Assembly: GCA_017307755.1 (NCBI GenBank) | Contig: JAFKGQ010000004.1 | Span: forward strand, 434,001-498,000 | Source of the DNA: Chitinophagaceae bacterium | GTDB lineage: Bacteria; Bacteroidota; Bacteroidia; Chitinophagales; Chitinophagaceae | Reading direction: 5' to 3' | DNA length: 64,000 nucleotides | Part shown: in pieces, positions 40,604 through 47,928 of the stretch | Numbering within the stretch: position 1 is the stretch's first letter | Layout of the letters: every line of letters begins with the position of its first letter | The notes under the pieces: model-generated | What the model saw: the letters and a program-made list of their open reading frames with translations, nothing else | Told to the model about the DNA's origin: nothing | The model's database searches: none | Position numbers and translations under genes: made by a program

Positions 40604-41553
40604 GGTTGATCCACTCCTAGTTTTTCTTCGATGAGATAAGTGTTCCGGCCCGGTGAATTACGGGAGATCAGTTCTGCCACGAAGCCGGTGAGAAAAAGCT
40701 GACTGCCAATGACCATCGTGGTCAGCGCAATATAGAAAGCAGGTTTTGTGGTCAATCCAAAGGAAGCATAATGCGTCAACTTGGCAATGATGAGGTATGC
40801 GCTTGCAACAAAGCCAATGAGAAAGCAAATTACGCCCAGGGGACCAAAGAAGTGCATGGGGCGTTTGCTGTATTTACCGACAAAGGTGATGGATGCCAGG
40901 TCAAGCAAACCTTTCAGACCCCGGCCCAGACCACCGAACTTGGTATGGCCGTATTTCCGGGCCCTGTGCTGTACTATTTTCTCCCCGATACGGCGAAACC
41001 CCGCCCATTTGGCGATCACCGGGATATAGCGATGCATCTCGCCATAGACCTCGATACTTTTGACGACCTTACGTTTGTAAGCTTTCAGGCCGCAATTGAA
41101 ATCATGAAGACGGATCCTGCTCACCCGCGCTGTCGTCCAGTTGAAGAATTTAGAGGGCAGGGTCTTTGAGAGGGGATCGTGACGTACTTTTTTCCATCCG
41201 CTGACCAGGTCATACTTGTCTTCGATGATCATGCGTCGTAACTCAGGGATCTCGTCCGGGCTATCCTGCATATCAGCGTCCATTGTGATCACAACATCCC
41301 CCATGGACGCCTTGAAACCCTCGTTCAGGGCGGCGGACTTACCATAGTTTCGTTGGAAACGGATGCCTTTTATACAGGGGTTATGCCGGCGCAGCTCGCC
41401 TATGACCTCCCAGGAATTATCCGTGCTGCCGTCATCGACGAGGATGATCTCACAGGAAATATCGTGTTCCTTTACCACGCGATCGATCCAACTGCACAGC
41501 TCCGGCAGGGACTCATCTTCGTTATATACAGGTATGACTATCGAAACGTCCAT
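40600..41553 (-). CDS. Family 2 glycosyltransferase, DPM1/GtrB-like with two C-terminal TM segments
   Basis: A 317-residue membrane-linked GT-A enzyme. The catalytic domain has VSIVIPVYNEDESLPEL, ILVDDGSTDNSWEVI and the DxD-like MDADMQDSPDEIPEL. Later comes the KAYKRKVVK and RKYGHTKFGG region, typical of enzymes that make polyprenyl-phosphate sugars. Two hydrophobic segments (about 232-255 and 268-292) would anchor it in the inner membrane. The start ATG at 41553 lies 9 bases after DUF4199. It could charge undecaprenyl phosphate for later transfer, for instance by a GT39-like enzyme. Confidence 0.93.
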   Translation of the reverse strand: MDVSIVIPVYNEDESLPELCSWIDRVVKEHDISCEIILVDDGSTDNSWEVIGELRRHNPCIKGIRFQRNYGKSAALNEGFKASMGDVVITMDADMQDSPDEIPELRRMIIEDKYDLVSGWKKVRHDPLSKTLPSKFFNWTTARVSRIRLHDFNCGLKAYKRKVVKSIEVYGEMHRYIPVIAKWAGFRRIGEKIVQHRARKYGHTKFGGLGRGLKGLLDLASITFVGKYSKRPMHFFGPLGVICFLIGFVASAYLIIAKLTHYASFGLTTKPAFYIALTTMVIGSQLFLTGFVAELISRNSPGRNTYLIEEKLGVDQP

Positions 41554-41562
41554 GAGATTAGT

Positions 41563-42105
41563 TTATTTGAGATCCGATTCGCTGAATTCCGGTCTTTTCT
41601 TTTTTACGATGGCGGCGATCAGCAGGGAGACGAGAAAAAGAACAACATACCACACTGCCAATCCCATTATTGTCTTGGACAATGCAAATTGATTGACACC
41701 CCGCTGTTGTGCAATAGCTTCGTCGATCTTTTCCTGGCTGAGACGCATGCGCTGCAGCCATTGTTCCGTCCGTAGCAGTGTCTCCTGTTCTACCGCCTGT
41801 CTGAAAGGCTGGTCGATAAAATTTAACAGCACCCAATTGAATAAGGCCTGCAGTGCATAGGCAATGACAAAGACAAGAAAGGCGGCTTTCAGGGCATCCC
41901 GGAATTCCAGGAACCCTCCCTGCGCCTTCTTTTCCAGCAAGGGGGCCGCAATGGCCATGGCAAGGGGAATAAGAAAGCCCAGGTAGGCTGCCTTGCCCAA
42001 AAAGGCCGATACGCCTGCCAGGTACAGTATGGTTGTAAGAAGGACCATGGCAAGACCGCCAATTAATCCACAGATGAGTGCGATGGATATTTTTCTGGGT
42101 TGCAT
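41563..42105 (-). CDS. DUF4199 membrane protein
   Basis: A 180-residue protein with four hydrophobic segments (about 8-30, 33-55, 72-94 and 146-168) and a cytosolic or periplasmic helical loop rich in Gln and Arg (EQETLLRTEQWLQRMRLSQEKID). This matches the DUF4199 family, common in Bacteroidota and often found beside a GT2 gene like the one downstream. Function unknown. Confidence 0.85.
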   Translation of the reverse strand: MQPRKISIALICGLIGGLAMVLLTTILYLAGVSAFLGKAAYLGFLIPLAMAIAAPLLEKKAQGGFLEFRDALKAAFLVFVIAYALQALFNWVLLNFIDQPFRQAVEQETLLRTEQWLQRMRLSQEKIDEAIAQQRGVNQFALSKTIMGLAVWYVVLFLVSLLIAAIVKKKRPEFSESDLK

Positions 42106-42120
42106 AGGAAAAAATTAATG

Positions 42121-43398
42121 TTAGTGCGTTACCGTTCCCTCCCACACGATATGATCTCCATTGAGGATGCCCAATGCACGTCCCTTGAGGGACTGACCGA
42201 GAAAGGCCGTATTCTTCGACTTGGACCGCAGTGTCCCTTCTTCTACTTCTGTAGCGCCCGAAGGGTCGAAGAAAGACATCGTCGCCGGGCTTCCTTCCGT
42301 GATCGAGTGCTTTTCCAGTCCGAAAATACTCCGGGGCCCTTCTGACAGCAGCCGGACGATGTTCTCCGAGCTCAGTTCAGGAATGGCTGTATGCAGCGCT
42401 GCGTACACCGTCTCGAGACCTGTCATCCCGGCTTTTGCATATTCAAACTCCACTACTTTACTATCGTATTCATGGGGGAGATGGTGCGATGCGATACAAT
42501 CGACTGTCCCGTCCAGTACCGCTTTTTTCAGCTGCACTACCGCCGCTTCGTCCCTGAGAGGAGGGAAGACCTTCAGGTTCGTATCGTACTGTACGAGACT
42601 GGCGTCGGTGAAAAAGAGGTGGTACGGCGTTACCGAACAGCTAACCGCCAATCCTTCTTTTTTTGCTTCGCGGATATGATCCAATCCCCGGGGGGAACTC
42701 ACCCCGGTGAAATGGATACGAGACCCGGTGTACCGGGCCAGCCTGATATCCCGGGCAATGATCAATTCTTCGGCCATCATGGGTTTGCCGGGCAGACCCA
42801 GGCGGGTAGAAATGATCCCTTCGTTCATCAGCCCTCCCGCGCCCACTGTCCGATCGTCCGGGACCTGTATCACTACTCCGTCAAATGCCTTGACATATTG
42901 TAAGCCTTTCAGGAGGAGGCCGGCGCTTTGCACCGGACTCGTGCCGTCGCTAAAGGCGACCGCACCGCTGTGACGCATATCATACATCTCCGCAAGGTCT
43001 TTTCCTTCCAACCCCTTCGTCAGGGCGCCGATCGGCCGGATATGGACAGGAAGGAAGGCCGACTTGCTCCGGATATATTCCACCTGGGACTTGCTGTCGA
43101 TGACAGGCCGGGTATTGGGGATGACAAATACATCGGTGAATCCCCCGGTCGCTGCGGCATAAGCCCCCGTCTGGAGAGTCTCTTTGTATTCATAGCCGGG
43201 GTCACAGAAATGAGCGAAAATATCCACCCAGCCGGGAGAGACATGCAGCCCGGCATGACGGATCACACGGTCTGCGTCCGTCCGTAAGTCCGTCGCTATA
43301 GCCTTGATATGGCCCTGTTCGATTAAAATATCCCGGATCTGTCCGTTGTGGGGAGACAGGCGGTCGATGATGGTAGCCTGCTGAAAGAGTATCTTCAT
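42121..43398 (-). CDS. Dihydroorotase homologue with lost catalytic residues (pseudo-DHOase)
   Basis: A 425-residue amidohydrolase-fold protein of the PyrC family. Automatic annotation would call it dihydroorotase. The catalytic set seems mostly gone: the HxH motif reads FAHF (Phe61, His63), the carbamylated Lys of GAxxFK is Ser150 (GAVAFSDG), the next metal His aligns with Gln178 (IQVPDD), the HxxH motif is HFTG (Gly232) and the catalytic Asp of DHAPH is His305 (SHHLPH). The rest of the fold is well kept (DPGYEYKETLQTGAYAAATGG, MNEGIISTRLG). In other bacteria such proteins act as structural partners of aspartate transcarbamoylase; that role here is inference. The alignment was done by eye. 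Confidence 0.85.
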   Translation of the reverse strand: MKILFQQATIIDRLSPHNGQIRDILIEQGHIKAIATDLRTDADRVIRHAGLHVSPGWVDIFAHFCDPGYEYKETLQTGAYAAATGGFTDVFVIPNTRPVIDSKSQVEYIRSKSAFLPVHIRPIGALTKGLEGKDLAEMYDMRHSGAVAFSDGTSPVQSAGLLLKGLQYVKAFDGVVIQVPDDRTVGAGGLMNEGIISTRLGLPGKPMMAEELIIARDIRLARYTGSRIHFTGVSSPRGLDHIREAKKEGLAVSCSVTPYHLFFTDASLVQYDTNLKVFPPLRDEAAVVQLKKAVLDGTVDCIASHHLPHEYDSKVVEFEYAKAGMTGLETVYAALHTAIPELSSENIVRLLSEGPRSIFGLEKHSITEGSPATMSFFDPSGATEVEEGTLRSKSKNTAFLGQSLKGRALGILNGDHIVWEGTVTH

Positions 43399-43479
43399 TA
43401 CCAAAGAATTGCGCGAAGATACGGAATTTGTATAAAGGATGTTGGAGACTTTAAAATTTGCCGGACAGGGGCGATCGCT

Positions 43480-43557
43480 TCAACTGATGAATATCAGGGA
43501 AATGAAAATGGCCGAAAGTAAGAGAATGATGATGTTTTGCTGTCTTTCCTGTGTCAT
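43480..43557 (-). CDS. Possible small single-TM protein
   Basis: A 25-residue frame with one hydrophobic stretch (NIIILLLSAIFISLIFIS) after a short polar start. It lies alone in a 320-base gap between the pseudo-DHOase and zinc-finger genes. No clear ribosome-binding site is seen. Small membrane proteins of this kind exist, but chance is possible. Confidence 0.25.
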   Translation of the reverse strand: MTQERQQNIIILLLSAIFISLIFIS

Positions 43558-43720
43558 ATGATCTTGATTGTTAATGTTCTGATCAGGGAAAAGGCGTTCT
43601 CTTCTACGATGTAGATCGCTTAGGTAGTAGCTATTAATGAGGAATGGAGCGGGCTGTATGTTGCCGGCCCGCTCCATTCCAAGAAATTTTCGTGCCAAAT
43701 TCAGAAGATGAACTGGAGTA

Positions 43721-43993
43721 TCAGTATTCTGCGAAGATCCTGTCCTTATAACACCAGAACCATTGTTCTCCCGGCTCTGCTGAGATCACCAGGGGGTGAT
43801 GAGTTTTGTGGTAATGTTTGGTCATATGTGTATTGGGAGAATCGTCGCAGCACAAAGTAGCGCCGCAGGTCTGACAGACCCGAAGGTGTACCCACTCATC
43901 GCCTGTTTTTATACACTCTTCACAAACGTGTTCTTTTTCTGTTTTTAGCTGATCAAGTGCCGCGATATGCGAACAGGATGGATCTGTATTCAT
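43721..43993 (-). CDS. UBP-type zinc-finger protein
   Basis: A 90-residue protein that is almost wholly a ZnF-UBP domain. All expected metal ligands are visible: Cys7, His9, Cys24, Cys27, Cys40, Cys43, Cys48, His56, His60 and His66. In eukaryotes this fold binds the free C-terminal Gly-Gly of ubiquitin; bacteria lack ubiquitin, so the ligand here is unknown. It lies 23 bases downstream of the receiver/TrxR-like gene and is likely co-transcribed with it and the histidine kinase. Its job may be to bind a partner or C-terminus in that redox or signalling module. Confidence 0.92.
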   Translation of the reverse strand: MNTDPSCSHIAALDQLKTEKEHVCEECIKTGDEWVHLRVCQTCGATLCCDDSPNTHMTKHYHKTHHPLVISAEPGEQWFWCYKDRIFAEY

Positions 43994-44016
43994 GTGTTTC
44001 TTGTTTCTCGTTCAAT

Positions 44017-45678
44017 TTAGACTTCTGCCAGGTATTTATGGACAAAGCTGATGGCCATCGATCCTTCGCCGACAGCCGAAGCTACCCGGTTCATGGCTCC
44101 AGCCCGTACATCTCCGGCAGCAAATATACCGGGACAGCTGGTTTCAAGCAGGTAAGGGTCCCTGTCCTGTTTCCATATCTTACCAAAGTCGGAATAGGTC
44201 TTCAGATCGCGGCCTGTCTCCAAAAACCCCTTTTCGTCCTTGATAATATCCAACCCTATCCAGTCCGTATAGGGGCGGGCGCCTATGAAGATGAAGAGGG
44301 CGTCGGCCTTCCGGGTTTCTCTTTTTTTTGTTTCCACGTCTTCGATGGTCAGCTCCTCCAACTTGCCGGAGCCGCAGGCTTCGGAGATCTCTTTTTTCCC
44401 CATTATATGGACATTGGGTCGGGTGGCCAGCTGATCGATGAGATAGGTGGACATGGTGCTGACAAGATTTTCCTTGCGGATCAGTATATATACGTTTTTG
44501 GCAAACTTGGACAGGTACATGGCTGCCTGCCCGGCTGAGTTGCCTCCGCCGACGACAAAGACCTCTTTATCCCGGAAAGCGGCAGCCTCTGTCATTGCCG
44601 CACCATAATATATACCGGCCCCTGTAAAATCAGCCACACCCTTGGTTTCCAGTTTACGATAATCCACGCCTGTAGTTATCACTACGGCATGCGAGTCGAT
44701 GCAGACATCATTATCCAGGATGATCTTTTTATATCCATCTTTTTGCCGGATGTCCTTTACATAGCCGGGCAACAGCAGCTCTGCGCCCAGCCGGCTGGCT
44801 TGTGTAACGGCACGTCGTGTCAGCTCCGAACCGCTGAGCCCCGTTGGGAAGCCCAGGTAATTCTCGATCCGGGAACTGGTGCCTGCCTGTCCCCCTGGGG
44901 AATGACGCTCCACCAGTAAGGTCTTCAATCCTTCCGAAGCACCATATACAGAAGCCGCCAGGCCTGCGGGGCCGGCGCCGATGATCACCACGTCATACAT
45001 GTTGTTCTTGATGGTGGGATTTAATCCAACCCTCTCGGCTACAATAGGAATGCTGGGGGATACCAGACAGCTGCCGTCTTCCATGAACAACGCAGGCAGG
45101 TCTTTTGTCATGATATTATTCAACTTCAGCAGCTGCCCGCCTTCTTCGCTCGTCTCTATGTCCAGCCATTGAAAAGGGACAAGGTTGCCGGAAAGGAATT
45201 CCTTGATATCATGGGATTTGGGTGAGAATTGATAACCGATGACCTTTATACCTTTAAATGGAGGTCTATACGTGCTTTGCCAATCTTCCAACAGACCGCC
45301 CACGATAGGATACAACCGTTCCTCGGGTGGATCCCAGGGTTTCATGAGATAATAGTCCAGTTGGATATCGTTGATCGCGCGGATGGCGGCATCGGTGTCG
45401 GAATAAGCTGTCAGCAATACCCGTTTGGCGTCCGGGAAGAACTCTATCGCCTTTTTGAAAAAATCCACCCCTTCCATTTCCGGCATTCGCTGATCAGAGA
45501 TGATCAGGGCGACAGTCTCCGACTTGTTCTTGAGGTCCAACAAACTATCCAATGCCTCTTTGGCTGAAGTGGTGCTTAGTATCCTGTAATCGTTGCGATA
45601 GTGGCTTCTCAGGTCGCGTGTAATGGCACGTAAGACCTGAGCGTCGTCGTCTATTGAAAAAATGATTGGTTGAGTCAT
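44017..45678 (-). CDS. Receiver / glutaredoxin-like / thioredoxin-reductase-like fusion without redox cysteines
   Basis: A 553-residue cytosolic protein with three parts. Residues 1-125 form a response-regulator receiver (acidic Asp10-Asp12, phospho-acceptor Asp62 in ISDQRMPEMEG, VLLTAYSD, LMKPWD). Residues 140-220 look like a glutaredoxin fold, but the usual CxxC place is SPKS (152-155); VPFQWLDIETSEEGG and LPALFMEDGS fit the family. Residues 228-553 are an FAD/NADPH oxidoreductase like TrxR, with IGAGPAGL at 233-240 and VVGGGNSAG at 375-383, and FAAGDVRAG near the end. The TrxR CATC site is GAAM (359-362). It is thus unlikely to reduce disulfides by the normal route. The upstream gene is a histidine kinase that may phosphorylate Asp62. 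Confidence 0.9.
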   Translation of the reverse strand: MTQPIIFSIDDDAQVLRAITRDLRSHYRNDYRILSTTSAKEALDSLLDLKNKSETVALIISDQRMPEMEGVDFFKKAIEFFPDAKRVLLTAYSDTDAAIRAINDIQLDYYLMKPWDPPEERLYPIVGGLLEDWQSTYRPPFKGIKVIGYQFSPKSHDIKEFLSGNLVPFQWLDIETSEEGGQLLKLNNIMTKDLPALFMEDGSCLVSPSIPIVAERVGLNPTIKNNMYDVVIIGAGPAGLAASVYGASEGLKTLLVERHSPGGQAGTSSRIENYLGFPTGLSGSELTRRAVTQASRLGAELLLPGYVKDIRQKDGYKKIILDNDVCIDSHAVVITTGVDYRKLETKGVADFTGAGIYYGAAMTEAAAFRDKEVFVVGGGNSAGQAAMYLSKFAKNVYILIRKENLVSTMSTYLIDQLATRPNVHIMGKKEISEACGSGKLEELTIEDVETKKRETRKADALFIFIGARPYTDWIGLDIIKDEKGFLETGRDLKTYSDFGKIWKQDRDPYLLETSCPGIFAAGDVRAGAMNRVASAVGEGSMAISFVHKYLAEV

Positions 45679-45754
45679 AAAATTGAGTCTGTTAGAACTC
45701 GCAATTTAGTTTAAATTAATGTTCAGGCGGACGCCGCCTATCAACCCGCACATG

Positions 45755-47155
45755 TCATCCATCGATGAGAAAACAGACGATGAATTCCGTACACCCGGGA
45801 CGCGAATTTACTTTTACCGAGCCTCGGTGCTGCTGTACAATGCGTGACACTACGTCTAATCCCAGACCTGTGCCTTTCCCGATCTCTTTTGTCGTAAAGA
45901 AAGGATCGAAGATCTGGGATCTTATATTTTCCGGGATACCTGGCCCGTCATCGATGATCGTCACCTGTACAAATTCCCTATCTCTTTCCGTGCGGATGGT
46001 CAATTGCCCTTTTTTATTTACTTCCATGGCGTCCACGGCATTGTCGATAAGGTTGGTCCATACCTGGTTCAACTCGCCTGCCATGGCCTTTACCTTGGGC
46101 AGCGTTTCGTCATACTGTTCGACTACCGAAATATTCCCTTTTTTTAATTTATGCTGCATGATAGCCAGGGTGGTGCGAAGACCTGTATGGATGTCGATAT
46201 ACTCCTTGCCTTTCCCCTGGTCCATATGCGTAAAGCTTTTGATGGATTTTACCAGATTGGAAATGCGTTGGGAGGACTCCTGTATATCGGCCACCATCCG
46301 CTCAGTCACCAGGTTTGTATTGATCCAGTTGAAGACGGGCGATAGGTACCTTTCCGGTATATGCTGTTTAAAGGATTCCATATCGTCACAAGTGAAGGCG
46401 TATTCCACAAAGTTCTCCGCCACCTCGTCGCTGTTGGCGACATCGTGATCATCCAGCCAATCTCGTATGGCGTCCTCTTTTTCGGTGCGCTGCATAAGCG
46501 TAAGCCTGGGTTTCTCGCCCCGGCCCAGGATCTCGAATAGTTTTTGTGTCACGATATCCACCTCGCGTTCGTCCATCCGGATGGCCATGACGTCCTTGAA
46601 TGCTTTTGGCTCCATTTGGAGATGCTGTTTCAGGGAGGTGGATCCCCTTACGATGGCTGCAGCAGGGTTGTTTAGCTCGTGGGCCAATCCGGCGGACAGT
46701 TTTCCCAGGGCCATCATTTTTTCATTCTGTTGCTGATAGGCAGTGAAGTTGCGGACCCTGGTGGTCATGATATGCACCAATGCCTGTGTCAGCTCGAAAT
46801 AGCTGGTGATCATCTCGCGCATTTTGCTCATAGGCAGGGTCATGAGCCTGGTGTTACCCACAGCCTGTCCCATCCCCTTGGCTATCAAGCCCCGGGAAAA
46901 GGGAAGATAGCCGAATATGGACTCCTTTTCAATATACATCATGTCGCGGATCTCATTATTCTGTAACAGGTACATTTTTATCCTCCCCTCCAGGAGGACA
47001 TGCGTGCCCTTCATGGGTTCGCCCGTCTTGAAAAGAAAGTCTCCGTCGGGCACTTCATAAACAGTGCTGTTATCGATCATCCATTGCAACTCTTCAAGAG
47101 GAACTTCATTTAAAGATTCTATCGATTGAAGCCAGGTGGCGGTGACGGTTTCCAT
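45755..47155 (-). CDS. Sensor histidine kinase with N-terminal cyclic-nucleotide-binding-like domain
   Basis: A 466-residue kinase without membrane segments. Residues about 15-120 form a CRP/cNMP-binding fold (VPDGDFLFKTGEPMKGTHVLLEG, RIKMYLLQ). The cAMP phosphate cassette is poorly kept (FGYLPFSRGLIAKG), so the ligand may not be cAMP. The H-box is LSAGLAHELNNPAAAI (His159). The ATPase has NLIDNAVDAM (N), DDGPGIPENI (G1), FDPFFTTKEIGKGTGLGL (F and G2). It is upstream of the receiver/TrxR-like gene by 76 bases on the same strand. It most likely signals to that receiver. Confidence 0.92.
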   Translation of the reverse strand: METVTATWLQSIESLNEVPLEELQWMIDNSTVYEVPDGDFLFKTGEPMKGTHVLLEGRIKMYLLQNNEIRDMMYIEKESIFGYLPFSRGLIAKGMGQAVGNTRLMTLPMSKMREMITSYFELTQALVHIMTTRVRNFTAYQQQNEKMMALGKLSAGLAHELNNPAAAIVRGSTSLKQHLQMEPKAFKDVMAIRMDEREVDIVTQKLFEILGRGEKPRLTLMQRTEKEDAIRDWLDDHDVANSDEVAENFVEYAFTCDDMESFKQHIPERYLSPVFNWINTNLVTERMVADIQESSQRISNLVKSIKSFTHMDQGKGKEYIDIHTGLRTTLAIMQHKLKKGNISVVEQYDETLPKVKAMAGELNQVWTNLIDNAVDAMEVNKKGQLTIRTERDREFVQVTIIDDGPGIPENIRSQIFDPFFTTKEIGKGTGLGLDVVSRIVQQHRGSVKVNSRPGCTEFIVCFLIDG

Positions 47156-47250
47156 GGGGGCAATGTAGTGAAAAAAATGACATCGGCAGGAGGGGAGTGT
47201 TGGATGGTTGATGGGAAGATCTTTGGGAAATTGTTTGCTAATTTATTTAG

Positions 47251-47258
47251 TAAATTTG
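47251..47258 (+). promoter_or_regulatory. -7 box for the DUF6934 pseudogene
   Basis: TAAATTTG matches TAnnTTTG, 15 bases before the ATG at 47274. The surrounding DNA is visibly more AT-rich than the neighbouring genes. Confidence 0.45.
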
Positions 47259-47273
47259 AGTGAATCTCATTTT

Positions 47274-47657
47274 ATGAAACAGAAGGCGTATGTGTATAAG
47301 TCTCTACATTCAAAGCGGTATTTTTTTGTGAGTGAAGGAAAAGAGAGAATTGCTAAAGTAGTTGAGTTTGCTCCTTTGGGAACAGGAGATATTATGAATC
47401 TTTGTTTTGGCGATATTATAAGAGTGCTAAGTACAGTTGTCGATATCCTGTGACAATTTACTCAACAAAATCCAACGGTGCAGGTATATATAGAGGGTAG
47501 CAATGAATTACGCAATAGATTATATACACGGATATTGAGGACTTATTATCCTATGTTTAGTAAAGAGTTTTTTATCGATGGAATAGTGAAAAATGGTATT
47601 TATATTGATTCCATTCCGTATGATCCCGGACAGACCAAAAATATTTGGCCTTTTTAA
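47274..47657 (+). pseudogene. DUF6934 gene interrupted by an in-frame TGA
   Basis: The frame from ATG 47274 reads MKQKAYVYKSLHSKRYFFVS, KVVEFAPLGTGDIMNLCFGD and VLSTVVDIL, then TGA at 47451-47453 (codon 60). The same frame then goes on without further stops for 67 codons (QFTQQNPTVQVYIEGSNELRNRLY, FSKEFFIDGIVKNGIYIDS, IPYDPGQTKNIWPF) to TAA at 47655. The two halves together look like one DUF6934 protein of 127 residues, a family of unknown function common in Bacteroidota. This is most simply a nonsense mutation; readthrough or a sequencing error are alternatives. Confidence 0.75.
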
Positions 47658-47671
47658 TAAAAAGAAAATCT

Positions 47672-47679
47672 TAAATTTG
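47672..47679 (+). promoter_or_regulatory. -7 box for the small gene at 47684
   Basis: TAAATTTG matches TAnnTTTG and ends 4 bases before the ATG at 47684, the shortest such distance in the window. It overlaps the 3' flank of the DUF6934 pseudogene. Confidence 0.45.
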
Positions 47680-47683
47680 TCAT

Positions 47684-47881
47684 ATGCCGAAAGTCAGTAA
47701 AAGATTAATCAGGAGATTAATGAAGAAGAGTAAAAACTCATCTTCTTACGTGTATCCTTGGATTTGTGTGAATATAAAACCTGAAGATACTTTATTTCCT
47801 GAAAAGCTGGAGAGAGCAAGAAAAATGCTTGAAAACATAAGATGGCTAGATCCCCGATTTGGCCCCAATGCAATAGAATAA
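47684..47881 (+). CDS. Small hypothetical protein next to DUF6934
   Basis: A 65-residue protein with a basic N-terminus (MPKVSKRLIRRLMKKSKNSSS) followed by VYPWICVNIKPEDTLFPEKLERARKML. I do not recognise it. It follows the interrupted DUF6934 gene by 26 bases, with its own -7 box, and shares its AT-rich composition, which suggests that the pair came in together. Pairing of a DUF6934 gene with a short ORF hints at a functional couple such as a toxin-antitoxin-like unit, but this is only a guess. Confidence 0.55.
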   Translation: MPKVSKRLIRRLMKKSKNSSSYVYPWICVNIKPEDTLFPEKLERARKMLENIRWLDPRFGPNAIE

Positions 47882-47907
47882 AAAAGGCCGGCGTCAGCCG
47901 GCCTTTT
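47882..47907. terminator. Bidirectional terminator
   Basis: AAAAGGCCGGC (47882-47892) and GCCGGCCTTTT (47897-47907) form an 11-bp stem with a GTCA loop between the small + gene and the - strand lipoprotein gene. A and T runs allow it to act in both directions. Confidence 0.9.
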
Positions 47908-47928
47908 CATTTATACATACTTTAATCC

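Noticed and set aside
41558..42145. 195-codon minus-strand frame overlapping DUF4199
   Set aside because: Wrong frame of the DUF4199 gene; low-complexity Cys/Gly/His-rich translation, while the 180-residue frame has clean membrane segments.
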